Below, piece after piece: positions 1 to 8,215 of a DNA stretch of 64,000 nucleotides. The translations under genes and the position numbers were made by a program. This DNA comes from Zhenhengia yiwuensis (GTDB lineage Bacteria > Bacillota > Clostridia > Lachnospirales > Cellulosilyticaceae), in the NCBI RefSeq assembly GCF_014384995.1, contig NZ_JACRSY010000007.1, positions 1-64,000 on the forward strand, read 5' to 3'. The notes beneath the pieces were generated by a model. The model worked only from the letters and a program-made list of their open reading frames with translations. It ran no database searches and was not told the origin of the DNA. Each line of letters begins with the position of its first letter. Position 1 is the stretch's first letter.

Positions 1-606
1 ATGGATAAGTCCCTCTTTAGGTGGCTGTCTATCGATGGCTCTTTGAAGAGCACTTATTACTAACTCTTTAGTCATTCGTTTATCCATTGCCCAGCCAAGT
101 ATCCTCCTCGAATAAAGGTCCATAACTGTCGCTAGATAAAGCCATCCTTGTGAAGTCCATATATAAGTAATATCAGCGACCCAAGCCTTGCCGGGTGCAT
201 CTACCCTAAAGTTTTGATTAAGTAAGTTTGGCGAAACAGGTAGTTGGTGATTAGAGTTTGTGGTTGCCTTATACTTTTTAACTGTTTTAGATTTAATGTT
301 ATTTTCCTTCATAATCTTTGAGACTGTCTTTTGAGATACCTTAATCCCTTCTGAATCTAGAACCTTCGTAATCTTAGGGCTACCATAAATACCTCTTGAT
401 TGAAGATGAATACGTCTAATCTTAGCTACTAGTTTCGCCTTAGCCTTCTTTTGGTTAGATACTGGTCGTTTTAACCATTCATAGTAACCACTTTTAGAAA
501 CACCTAATACTTGGCACATCTTTGCGACACGAAATTCGTGCTGGTGTTGTTTAATGAAGCTATAAATTACTTCAGGTCTTTTGCAAATATGCCCATAGCC
601 TTTTTT
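1..606 (-). mobile_element. IS3-family transposase OrfB, partial (runs off window start)
   Basis: Translating the minus strand in the frame one base behind OrfA gives a long open frame with the IS3 OrfB core. It contains HQLPVSPNLLNQNF, then the first catalytic Asp in WVADITYI, then the second in YLATVMDLYSRRILGW. The third catalytic residue (Glu) would lie beyond base 1. There is no good independent start. Expression is expected as an OrfAB fusion by -1 slippage at AAAAAAG (600-606 on the minus strand), where the OrfA codons are tta-aaa-aag. DDE transposases of this family cut and join the element through a circular intermediate. The visible part carries no stop, so the element may be intact outside the window. 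Confidence 0.9.
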
Positions 607-854
607 AAGATAGCATTTTCCTCTTCGAGATCACGGAGCCTTTTTTCCATGTCACGCATTGCTTTATCATCACTTCGAAGATTCCCACTACCTACAAAAG
701 GTTCTTCTTGATTTTCATTGTACTTTTGTACCCACTTACATAATGTTTGATAAGCAACATCTAGATCTCTAGCAACTTGTGTTGCAGGTTTGTTCAATTC
801 TGTTATTTGCTTTACAGCATGAAGTTTAAATTCTTTGTCATATCTCTTAGCCAT
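567..854 (-). CDS. IS3-family transposase OrfA (helix-turn-helix)
   Basis: This 95-residue protein has the standard OrfA layout. An N-terminal helix-turn-helix (AVKQITELNKPATQVARDL, about residues 14-32) binds the terminal inverted repeats. A C-terminal heptad coiled coil follows (MRDMEKRLRDLEEENAILKKA). The slippery heptamer A-AAA-AAG lies inside the last coil (minus strand 606-600), the expected site for the shift into OrfB. Length and order fit the IS150/IS3 group. The gene is complete and shows no frameshift other than the programmed one. Confidence 0.92.
   Translation of the reverse strand: MAKRYDKEFKLHAVKQITELNKPATQVARDLDVAYQTLCKWVQKYNENQEEPFVGSGNLRSDDKAMRDMEKRLRDLEEENAILKKAMGIFAKDLK
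600..606 (-). promoter_or_regulatory. Programmed -1 frameshift heptamer of the IS3 element
   Basis: The minus strand reads A AAA AAG in the OrfA frame, the classical X XXY YYZ slippery site. The OrfB frame is open immediately after it. This is the usual mechanism for making the OrfAB transposase in IS3-family elements. Confidence 0.8.
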
Positions 855-890
855 TGTTTTAGGACACCTCGTTCATTATAGTTATTTCTA

Positions 891-1037
891 TTATAACTCA
901 AATCTCCATTCTATGTGTCCAATTTTTATTCTAGCATCACTCCTAGGAACATCACGAGATAATAATTTATATTCAAGCTCATTAGAACCATTGTTATTCA
1001 AAATCTCCACTATTTTTTTTCTGTTACTATAATTCAT
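891..1037 (-). pseudogene. Small gene truncated by the IS element
   Basis: An ATG at 1037 (minus) follows a good Shine-Dalgarno (AGGGGGC). It opens a frame beginning MNYSNRKKIVEILNNN and running about 38 natural-looking codons. The frame then enters IS-end sequence (about 905-930, containing GGACACATAG on the minus strand) and stops at 891-893. The host gene therefore appears to have lost its 3' part to the insertion. I do not recognise the family; the visible part is basic and helical. The exact IS boundary cannot be fixed without a second copy. Confidence 0.55.
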
Positions 1038-1189
1038 ATATGCCCCCTTTGTGTATAAGTATCTTAATTTAATTATACTACAGCTTAATTCTAGTTTAAA
1101 CTCACTGTGTCACTACTTTTACTATATAATTTATTTTCTAGAACTTCAAAATAATATTCCAAATAACAAACAAACTCTCAACATAGGTA

Positions 1190-1622
1190 TCAACCTATAT
1201 CAAGAGTCTCAAAAATATTTTTATCCAATTTTTCAGCAGCTTCTTTTTCAACCTTCTCTGTTACATGTGAGCAAATATCCATTGTAGTCAAGATAGATGC
1301 ATGTCCAAACCTTTGTTGAGCAATCTTGACGTTAACACCATATTCAAACATTAATGTTGCATTGGTATGTCTTAAATCATATAATCTTAGATGCTTTAAT
1401 CCTATTTTTTCAATCACCCTTCTAAGCTTTTAGCTTAATGTATCTGGATTGATACATTTTCCATCATCCCAACATACTACTAAGTCATTATCTTCAAACT
1501 GTTCACTCATCTTTAACTTATTAGTAAGATAACGTTTTCTTTCTACTTGTAGTAGGTTTAATAAAGCAGATGGCAATTCAATCCCCCCTGTTACTTGTTT
1601 CGTTTTTAGATCTTTAAAGATG
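1190..1622 (-). pseudogene. Decayed tyrosine recombinase (phage/ICE-type integrase), C-terminal half
   Basis: The minus strand encodes the C-terminal catalytic half of a tyrosine integrase: KDLKTKQVTGGIELP, later LYDLRHTNATLM (Arg-His box) and GHASILTTMDICSHV. Three lesions are visible. The N-terminal and core-binding domains are missing, since the frame starts against the end of the next gene. A TAA at 1430-1432 interrupts the same frame between DTLS and KLRRVIEK. The residue at the position of the nucleophilic Tyr (normally IYSHV) is Cys. It should be inactive, and marks an old integrated element whose edge is near here. Confidence 0.85.
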
Positions 1623-1625
1623 ATT

Positions 1626-3365
1626 TTATTCTTCTATAACACCAAGTTGTTGTCCTAACGTATATATAGGCATTTTCTTAAGGTAGTCTATCTCTTGTTG
1701 TGGTAACTGTTTAATATAAATTTTTACTTCTGTTTTTGATTCTAATAATATTGCTACTGCCAAAAGCATAGGTAATTCATTTTCTCCCAACTCTTTTTTA
1801 TACTCTATCAAATGGATTTCCTCTTCTTCATTAAAACTCCTTAGTCTGCGAATAATTTGCATTTCATTTATTTTAACTACATCTTTTACATCTTCATATA
1901 CCTCTAACGTCTTAATCCATTCATAAATATCTAGTACCAATTGAAGAAAACGCTTATCACCTGACAAATCATAATTTGCAATATAAGTCAATGTTTGTAA
2001 AATAACAACCTTAGTATGTTTTTTCGATATTGGCGTATCTTTAATCGCCTTCAATATAACCCCAAAATTAATGTTATCTATTCCTATTAATTCTCTGTCA
2101 TTAAAAAGTGCAAATAAATTAGTTTGTATAGTTTCTCCTTCAAATATTCCTGTCACCTTCACTTTATGATGGAAAACTAAGTCAAAGAAATCATAAATAT
2201 TAACTTTATTTTTTTGCTTGTCCATAAAAATCAATATATTCAAATTTCTAATTTCTAGGACATATGGAGCTGAACATTCTATTTCTATAGGTATTAACTC
2301 CTCTTTATCTACTATCCCTCTTTTGAGAAGATTTAAATGGTTAATTTCTTGCTTGGTTATTCCTTGTAACTCTAATTGCTTCTCTATCTTTAAATAATCT
2401 AATATATCTTTAATTAACTTCAATTGATATAGCTGTTTTTCCCACTCTTTTAACTCATCCTCTGTTTTGTCCATAATAAATGTAATAGGCATACCGTCTA
2501 TTTCCATCTTTCCTTTACGCATTACCTCAATTATAAATGTTAATTCTTGTATACTATCTTCTAACTTGCCGATAATTTTCATCTCAATTTTACGATTAGC
2601 AAGGTCAAGAATTGTATTCTGACCTATCTTAATTTGTTGTAAATCTTTTGATTCAATTATGTTAATTTTGTTAAAATATATCTTTCCATCAACTCCTACT
2701 GATACGCTTCGCTTCTTCTCTAAAAACATTTTAAACTTCCCCATTATTGGATGCGGAATATCATGTTTATCTTTTTGCATATACATATATGTTTCTAATC
2801 CCCACATTTCATCTCCAACGTTCGGAAATGTAGTAGTAAATATTGCAGTTTCTGATGGCATATCCTCTATCGCAAAATTTATCGTTGTATACTGAGCCTC
2901 TTGATGTGTTAAAAAATGTCTACATATTGTATTAAGTCTTAATTTTGTTTGTTCTAATACTTGAAATTCAATAGTTTTACTTTTCCCTTGTGTTTCATTC
3001 AAAATTCTTTTTATATCTACTGGTAATAAACTTTTATAAAACACCCTATACGACTTTTTCTCTGTAATCTCAACAACAAAAAAAATAACACCTTTTGCCT
3101 TAAAATAATTCTCTAAATCTGCTCGTTCTATTGAATATTTCCTTATTTTTTCGCTTAATTGCTCAACATGCTTTCCTTTAACTTGTACAGGAACTTTTCC
3201 TACTAGATTCGACTTCTTATGAGAGCCTGAGTTATACACTAATATCTCTCCATCAAAAGATGGACTTTTATCATTTACTGGAATCTCAGGACACAATTCT
3301 TCATTTTCAATTACTTCATCTTCTACTCTCTGTACTGCAATTCTTTCAATAAGTGTACTATTCAT
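1626..3365 (-). CDS. Unknown 579-residue protein with nuclease-like (DUF4365-like) N-terminal domain
   Basis: There is a good ribosome site (GGGAG, 6 bases before ATG). No signal peptide or membrane segment is seen. The first 110 residues have a PD-(D/E)XK-like pattern: acidic helix, then D38-G-E40 on one strand, then V-Q61-V-K63-G on the next, and FKAKGVIFFVVEI as the following hydrophobic strand. This resembles DUF4365-type nuclease-fold domains. The remaining roughly 450 residues are charged, helix-rich and unrecognised. The gene stands alone between a dead integrase and a hairpin-rich spacer, a typical place for a cargo or phage-defence gene. Nuclease and defence roles are inference; the fold assignment is moderate. 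Confidence 0.6.
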   Translation of the reverse strand: MNSTLIERIAVQRVEDEVIENEELCPEIPVNDKSPSFDGEILVYNSGSHKKSNLVGKVPVQVKGKHVEQLSEKIRKYSIERADLENYFKAKGVIFFVVEITEKKSYRVFYKSLLPVDIKRILNETQGKSKTIEFQVLEQTKLRLNTICRHFLTHQEAQYTTINFAIEDMPSETAIFTTTFPNVGDEMWGLETYMYMQKDKHDIPHPIMGKFKMFLEKKRSVSVGVDGKIYFNKINIIESKDLQQIKIGQNTILDLANRKIEMKIIGKLEDSIQELTFIIEVMRKGKMEIDGMPITFIMDKTEDELKEWEKQLYQLKLIKDILDYLKIEKQLELQGITKQEINHLNLLKRGIVDKEELIPIEIECSAPYVLEIRNLNILIFMDKQKNKVNIYDFFDLVFHHKVKVTGIFEGETIQTNLFALFNDRELIGIDNINFGVILKAIKDTPISKKHTKVVILQTLTYIANYDLSGDKRFLQLVLDIYEWIKTLEVYEDVKDVVKINEMQIIRRLRSFNEEEEIHLIEYKKELGENELPMLLAVAILLESKTEVKIYIKQLPQQEIDYLKKMPIYTLGQQLGVIEE

Positions 3366-3725
3366 CGTTTTCTCCCTTTTGTACTTAGTTCTTTATATAC
3401 TTAACCCAACGTTCATGCCGACCTTGCGACGTCGTAGTAACGACGGCTAATTGAAATTACCTGATACTACTTAAAAATGCTCATTATTTTTTTATAACAA
3501 ACAAAAACTTGCAAGCCGCTGGTAGTGGGCAAGTTACAAGTCTCATTTCATTACACCTGATAGGATGAGATCCTACGACGCACGGTTTAGCAAACCGTAA
3601 AAAATATTTTTTATAAGATATAGAAAAACACTTGTTTTTCTATAAACTTATTATTTGCAGGGCTTTAATCCTCTTTTTTAGATTTCTATTATTTATATGA
3701 GCTTTATCTTTTTCTTATCCTCTGA
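3366..3725. other. Intergenic stretch with a cluster of GC-richer hairpins
   Basis: No gene is seen. Four short dyads stand out from the AT-rich surroundings. They are CGTCGT/ACGACG (3430-3435, 3440-3445), ACTTGC/GCAAGT (3507-3512, 3529-3534), TAGGAT/ATCCTA (3561-3566, 3570-3575) and ACGGTTT/AAACCGT (3582-3588, 3592-3598). On the minus strand the second is followed by TTTTTGTTTG and could terminate transcription coming from the 4664 gene. The set as a whole lies upstream of the 579-residue protein and near the integrase remnant. It could be an old recombination or transfer site, but nothing proves this. Confidence 0.5.
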
Positions 3726-4664
3726 TCAGTACGCACCATAAGCAATTAATGGATCTCCTTTTTTTATTCCAAGTGCTGTCGTATGATATAAAACTTCACC
3801 ATCTAGCTGTGCTATATATTGTTGTAGGTCATTACCTTCTAAATCACATATTTTTCCTAATAAGTCTCCCTTTGACACAGATTGACCTGGCTTAACCCTA
3901 GGATACCAAAAACCATTTACTCCTACTTCATCATAAACAGCTTGTATAATTTCTTTTTGTTCTTTCTTAGATACATTAGTCTGTAATATATTTAAATAAC
4001 TCATCAAATGATATATACAACTTTCGCAATGTTCTACTTCGCTTTCTTGCCACTTACCTTCACCGCCAATCTCTAATAAAAGTGCTGGAATACCTTTTTG
4101 AGTGGCATAACTATAAAGTCCATTTTTTGCTGTAGAACTTACACGATAAGTCACCGGTAAATAACTTGCTGCCTCCCATGATATTTCATTTACAAGACTT
4201 TTTGCTGCTATTGGAAAGAATACTAAGGGTTCCATTGCTTCATTACAATCTCCACCATGTAAATCAATAAGGAAATCAGCATGAGGATAAATCTCTTTTT
4301 CAATGACATAGGCGATTCTTTGCGTCAGCGTTCCATCTGATTTCCCTGGAAATACACGATTCAAATTCTCGCCATCTTCTGGCACAATTTGTTTAGCACC
4401 TTCATAAAAACCATACTGATTCACTAGTGGCAATAGGATAACTTGCCCCTTCATTTCCCTAGGATTAAGGCTTTTCCACAGCTTACGAGCGGTTTGCACG
4501 CCTACATATTCACATCCATGGACTCCCGCAGTAATCACTAAAGTTTTCCCTTCCTCCTCCCCACATATCCCATATATGGGCATACTATAATGATCTGTAA
4601 CCTTTAACTCTCCTTGCCATTTTTGACCTTTTTCTATTAAGGTATTGCCTAATTTCATACTCAT
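3726..4664 (-). CDS. Succinylglutamate desuccinylase/aspartoacylase-family (M14-like) zinc amidohydrolase
   Basis: This 312-residue protein has the zinc site of the AstE/AspA family: GVHGCEY (His and Glu ligands, about residues 48-54) and DLHGGD (third ligand region, about 135-140), with NLNRVFPGK between them. The C-terminal about 80 residues (KPGQSVSKGDLLGKICD) look like the biotinyl/lipoyl-like beta domain common in this family. Members hydrolyse N-acyl amino acids or related amides in the cytosol. The substrate cannot be read from sequence. It is monocistronic; the downstream hairpin near 3507-3534 may terminate it. Confidence 0.8.
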   Translation of the reverse strand: MSMKLGNTLIEKGQKWQGELKVTDHYSMPIYGICGEEEGKTLVITAGVHGCEYVGVQTARKLWKSLNPREMKGQVILLPLVNQYGFYEGAKQIVPEDGENLNRVFPGKSDGTLTQRIAYVIEKEIYPHADFLIDLHGGDCNEAMEPLVFFPIAAKSLVNEISWEAASYLPVTYRVSSTAKNGLYSYATQKGIPALLLEIGGEGKWQESEVEHCESCIYHLMSYLNILQTNVSKKEQKEIIQAVYDEVGVNGFWYPRVKPGQSVSKGDLLGKICDLEGNDLQQYIAQLDGEVLYHTTALGIKKGDPLIAYGAY

Positions 4665-4678
4665 ATTTCTCCTTTACT

Positions 4679-4850
4679 TTAAAAATCAATAAGCATAGTT
4701 CTAGAAACAATGGCTCTTGCTATGCAGACTCTTTGCATCTGCCCACCTGAAAGTTCATGGGGATTCATTCCATTAAAGAGTCCTCTAATCCAACCTTAAT
4801 TAATAAATCTTCTATTTCTGCTTTCATATCTAAAGTTTTTCATATTGTCT
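4679..4850 (-). pseudogene. Remnant of a peptide/nickel-type ABC transporter ATPase
   Basis: Two minus-strand frames together give an ATPase piece. One reads MKAEIEDLLIKVGLEDSLME before a stop. After a frameshift the other reads NPHELSGGQMQRVCIARAIV, which contains the ABC signature LSGGQ. Walker A and Walker B are both missing, and the frame ends at 4679-4681 shortly after the signature helix. The order matches the region before the D-loop in DppD/OppD-like ATPases. It is a small deletion remnant with no start and no function. Confidence 0.75.
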
Positions 4851-4907
4851 ACTCCAATCTATTGGATAGCCTTTTGACCTATATTCCTTCCTAATAAACT
4901 GTATGTA

Positions 4908-5381
4908 TTATATAACAACTGGAATACCACTAGGGTAATCCCCCAGCCATGAACATGGAAAGTATCCTCTCTTGTAAATACTTAATAGCCTAGTAAAAAA
5001 GCCCTCTTTATTTAATATCACTTCAATACATGCCCATGCTATATCCCTCTTGACAAAGTCCATAATCTCATTTTCCAATCCACATTCTTCTTTTAAATTA
5101 TATTTTTCTATAAATATACTGTATCTATCCCAAAGTTTATCCCCAATAGCTCTTGAAATATTTAAAAAAATTTCATCTATTTGTGCATCCCCTAACACTT
5201 CTTGAGCTTCTTTTTCCAAAAGACAGACTTGGGGCTCCCATGTCTTAAACATTTGTTGGCTCCAACCATCATAAGCCTCAAAGATAGAATATATCACATG
5301 ATACTCTTCAGTCGGTGTTCCACTCTTTTCAAACCAATTGATTCGAGAAAGCTGATTTAAAAAATTACTAATATCACTCAT
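4908..5381 (-). CDS. Hypothetical 157-residue cytosolic protein, immunity-like C-terminus
   Basis: I start it at the ATG at 5381 because AGGAG lies 6 bases upstream; an ATG seven codons earlier has no ribosome site. The protein is acidic, aromatic-rich and has no membrane segment. It ends in GYFPCSWLGDYPSGIPVVI, a pattern (P-x-x-W-x-G-x-YP-x-G) that I associate with small stand-alone or toxin-immunity-like proteins in Firmicutes. No partner toxin is visible, and flanking sequence is gene debris. Function is unknown. Confidence 0.6.
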   Translation of the reverse strand: MSDISNFLNQLSRINWFEKSGTPTEEYHVIYSIFEAYDGWSQQMFKTWEPQVCLLEKEAQEVLGDAQIDEIFLNISRAIGDKLWDRYSIFIEKYNLKEECGLENEIMDFVKRDIAWACIEVILNKEGFFTRLLSIYKRGYFPCSWLGDYPSGIPVVI

Positions 5382-5740
5382 ATTTATCTCCTGTATCTCC
5401 ATAAATCCAAATTTATCTGCTTCCTATACTATCTATTTTATCATAATCCTCTATAAACTCTTATGTTTATATCTAATATTTTCCTTAAATCAAACCCTAT
5501 TTTCCCTGTGTAGTACAGTCCATAGCTCTTTAATATCCTATCCTCATTCTTTTCATAAATAACCTATACATCCTTAAATTTCTTCCAATTCGTCCATCTT
5601 CAACAGTTATAAATACATCATCCTCAATTAATCCATCTAAAATGTTAGCTATCCTTATATCCATTTTGCATTAAGATAAATGTAATTGTGCTTACTAGCC
5701 CCTTATTTGTTACTCCTTTTCGAGTTTTTGAGTATAAAAA

Positions 5741-5766
5741 GAGTTCATACCTAATGATATGAACTC
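5741..5766. terminator. Bidirectional rho-independent terminator
   Basis: GAGTTCATA (5741-5749) pairs with TATGAACTC (5758-5766) around an 8-base loop. T-rich tracts flank it on both strands. On the minus strand it could end read-through from the lpl-like operon that stops at 6189. Confidence 0.8.
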
Positions 5767-5850
5767 TTTTTTGTATAGTTACTTGTATTCCATTATTAAT
5801 TTCCATAATTTTAGACCTGAAAATAGCCAGTGCCTTAAGGCTAAATATAA

Positions 5851-6141
5851 TGGACAGATTCTATCCCCCAAAGACGGACACTGACTAGGAACAATAATAT
5901 TACTTTATTTGAACAATTTATAGGTCTTGTCGAGTGGAAATTCCTTCAGAAATGTACTATTAAACAGAGTACAGATTTAAACCCTAAGTACTTAACAAAT
6001 AGGATTTACTTCCCTGCATGTGAACATAATAGCTTAAGGCACCTAAATCAAAGTATTTATCCCAGTCATAGAAAACTTATTAAAACAGTTATTGAAAAGC
6101 TTACAAAGGATGAGTACCTTGCAAAGCTTGGTACAACATGA
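5851..6141 (+). pseudogene. Startless open frame, gene remnant of unknown family
   Basis: The plus strand stays open for about 96 codons from 5851 to the TGA at 6139-6141. It contains ITLFEQFIGLVEWKFLQK and, later, HNSLRHLNQSIYPSHRKLIK. There is no ATG or ribosome site, but composition looks protein-like (charged, balanced, few low-complexity runs). It may be the C-terminal end of a gene lost by deletion. I do not recognise the family. Confidence 0.4.
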
Positions 6142-6188
6142 CATAAGTCTATCCAATCCTATTGGAATGAAACACTAATGATCAAATA

Positions 6189-7082
6189 TTATTCTTTTAC
6201 TGCACCAATCGTAATTCCTGAAATAAAATATTTCTGGAAAAATGGATAAACAATAAGAATAGGCACCGTAACAGCCATAGTCGTTGCTGCTTTTAGATTC
6301 TCCCCTGATATTGCTCTTGCAGCTGCTTCTGCTTGACTTACATTTTGAATTCTTGAAAATGCCTCTGCCTCTAACAATATTCTTCTTAAGTAAACCTGTA
6401 AAGTATCCCATGCACCTGATGGATTATAAATCAAAACATCAAACCATGAGTTCCAGTGTCCTACTGCTAAATATACTGCAATAGCGGCAAATACTGGCTT
6501 ACAGATAGGAAGTACAAGCCTTACATAAATCCCTAGTTCATGACACCCATCAATTCTTGCAGCTTCAAATAAAGACGCTGGGATATTTTGTATGTAAGAA
6601 GCAATCAGTAACATATAATAGGCACTACATAATCCTGGTAAGATATAAATCCAAAATGTATTATTTAATTTTAAAGAAATCATTAATAAATAAAATGGAA
6701 TAAGTCCACCACTAAAATACATAGTGAAAATGTATACACGCCTTAAGAATGTTCTCCCTTTAAATTGCTTAATTGTGGTCACATAGGCAAGTAACCCGGT
6801 ACAAAATAGTGTAGAAGCTGTTCCTACTACTACTCTTAGTACAGATACACCCAGTCCTCTTAACATCTTTGTATCTGAAAATAACTCTTTATAGGCATCC
6901 AGTGTTACTTTTTCTGGCCATAAAAATGCACTTCCAATGGTTTGATAGCTTGTATCTGTTATAGAGATTACAAATTGATCCCACAATGGATACAACATCA
7001 TAATTGTAAAAGTAATCAAGAAAATATGGTTAACTACATCAAATAACTTTGTGTATTTGGTCTCTTTCCAATATTTTTCCAT
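6189..7082 (-). CDS. Carbohydrate ABC transporter permease (LplC/YtcP-like)
   Basis: This 297-residue protein has six membrane segments and the binding-protein-dependent permease loop AARIDGCHELGIYVRLVLPICKP split across about residues 195-220 (EAA motif). The ribosome site GGGAGG lies 7 bases from ATG. It is the MalG-side subunit of the LplABC/YtcQP type, which import oligosaccharides or uronate oligomers using a shared ATPase (MsmX type) encoded elsewhere. It is the last gene of the binding protein-LplB-LplC operon, 11 bases after LplB, and sits directly downstream of uronate-polymer lyase genes. That suggests it imports the lyase products. Confidence 0.9.
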   Translation of the reverse strand: MEKYWKETKYTKLFDVVNHIFLITFTIMMLYPLWDQFVISITDTSYQTIGSAFLWPEKVTLDAYKELFSDTKMLRGLGVSVLRVVVGTASTLFCTGLLAYVTTIKQFKGRTFLRRVYIFTMYFSGGLIPFYLLMISLKLNNTFWIYILPGLCSAYYMLLIASYIQNIPASLFEAARIDGCHELGIYVRLVLPICKPVFAAIAVYLAVGHWNSWFDVLIYNPSGAWDTLQVYLRRILLEAEAFSRIQNVSQAEAAARAISGENLKAATTMAVTVPILIVYPFFQKYFISGITIGAVKE

Positions 7083-7093
7083 TCTATGCCTCC

Positions 7094-8059
7094 CTACATT
7101 ACGGATATATCCATCTTTTTCTTAGCTAAATGGTTGACTCCAAATACAAGTACGACTGATATAAGTCCCTTCATTAATCCTACAGCTGTTCCATATGCAT
7201 AACGTCCTTGTTGGATACCATACTTATATGCATATGTATCAATAACCTCATAGTACTCACGTGTTTGTGCTGTACCAATAAGAAGTTGTTGTTCAAATCC
7301 TGCATTTAGGATGCCACCTATACCTAAAATCCATAACAGAATAATCGTTGGCGCAATACATGGTATGGTAATATAACGTATCATACCAAATCTTCCAAGT
7401 CCATCAACTGCACCCGCTTCATATAATTCCTTATCTATTCCAGAAATAGCTGATAAGTAAATAATAGAAGACCACCCTATACTCTTCCAAATATTAGCTG
7501 ATGTCAATATAGCCCAGAAATACTTTCCTTCATTTAAATAATTAATCGGCTCATCTAATAGCCCTAAGCCTACTAATATATTGTTCAACAACCCTTCTGT
7601 CCCCAAAATAGAGAAAAGTATACTCGCTACTACCACCCATGAAATAAAGTGTGGAACATAGGAAATTGTTTGGTAGAATTTCTGCGCATGTTTGTTCCTT
7701 ACTTCATTTAAAAGTATGGCAAGGATAATAGGGGCTGGAAATCCTATTACAATATTTAATCCACTAATTACAAGTGTGTTTCTCATAATCATTCCAAAAT
7801 CAGGAGATGAAAAAAAGTCTATAAAATTCTTAAACCCTGCCCAATCTACATCCACAAACATAGATTTACCTGGCATATAGTTTTGAAATGAGATAATTAA
7901 CCCATACATTGGGAAATATGCAAAAATAGCAACCCATATTAATAATATTGCCGTTATAATCCATAACTGCTTTTGTGATTTAAACTCTCTTTTAATCGCT
8001 TTTAAATTCCATTTTTGTTTTTGTTGTAAAAAGTCAGCTTGTTCATATTCTTGATTCAT
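7094..8059 (-). CDS. Carbohydrate ABC transporter permease (LplB/YteP-like)
   Basis: This 321-residue protein has a cytosolic N-terminal tail, six membrane segments and the EAA loop ELYEAGAVDGLGRFGMIR (about residues 220-240). It is the MalF-side partner of the following LplC-like permease. Start ATG follows GGAG. A 17-bp stem-loop separates it from the binding-protein gene, so it is probably made at a lower level than the binding protein. No ATPase gene is present in the window for this importer, as is usual for the family. Confidence 0.9.
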   Translation of the reverse strand: MNQEYEQADFLQQKQKWNLKAIKREFKSQKQLWIITAILLIWVAIFAYFPMYGLIISFQNYMPGKSMFVDVDWAGFKNFIDFFSSPDFGMIMRNTLVISGLNIVIGFPAPIILAILLNEVRNKHAQKFYQTISYVPHFISWVVVASILFSILGTEGLLNNILVGLGLLDEPINYLNEGKYFWAILTSANIWKSIGWSSIIYLSAISGIDKELYEAGAVDGLGRFGMIRYITIPCIAPTIILLWILGIGGILNAGFEQQLLIGTAQTREYYEVIDTYAYKYGIQQGRYAYGTAVGLMKGLISVVLVFGVNHLAKKKMDISVM

Positions 8060-8160
8060 CTCATCTCTCCTTTTATAAAATCCCTAACTTCAGATTAATG
8101 TACACAGCTCATTTAAATAGAATTTTTTCTATGCTCAAAACTCTTGTTGTGTATATATAA

Positions 8161-8202
8161 CCTAGTGATTATACCTAAATAAATGTAGGTATAATCACTA
8201 GG
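8161..8202 (-). promoter_or_regulatory. Intercistronic 17-bp stem-loop between binding protein and permease
   Basis: The 17-base arms (8161-8177 and 8186-8202) are perfectly complementary around an 8-base loop. On the minus strand there is no T-run after the stem. It is therefore more likely an mRNA-stabilising or partial attenuation structure that raises binding-protein expression over the permeases than a full terminator. Confidence 0.75.
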
Positions 8203-8215
8203 TCTAGCTAGCTTT

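Larger units (their letters stand above)
5403..6188. other. Degenerate intergenic region with gene fragments
   Basis: No complete gene is supported. A 44-codon minus frame (5530-5664, MDIRIANILDGLIEDD...) has ATG but no ribosome site and looks like a fragment. A plus-strand frame without a start codon occupies 5851-6141 and is listed separately. A strong hairpin terminator lies at 5741-5766. On the minus strand near 5851-5883 the sequence GTCCGTCTTTGGGGGATAG resembles an insertion-sequence end, but I could not find its mate. Confidence 0.5.

Noticed and set aside
3405..3600. Possible integron attC site or tRNA-like fold among the hairpins
   Set aside because: ACCCAAC at 3411 fits one half-site, but no matching second half-site or cassette structure was found, and no cloverleaf can be drawn.
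5530..5664. 44-codon minus-strand frame
   Set aside because: ATG present but no ribosome site or family match; surrounded by gene debris, so more likely a fragment than a gene.
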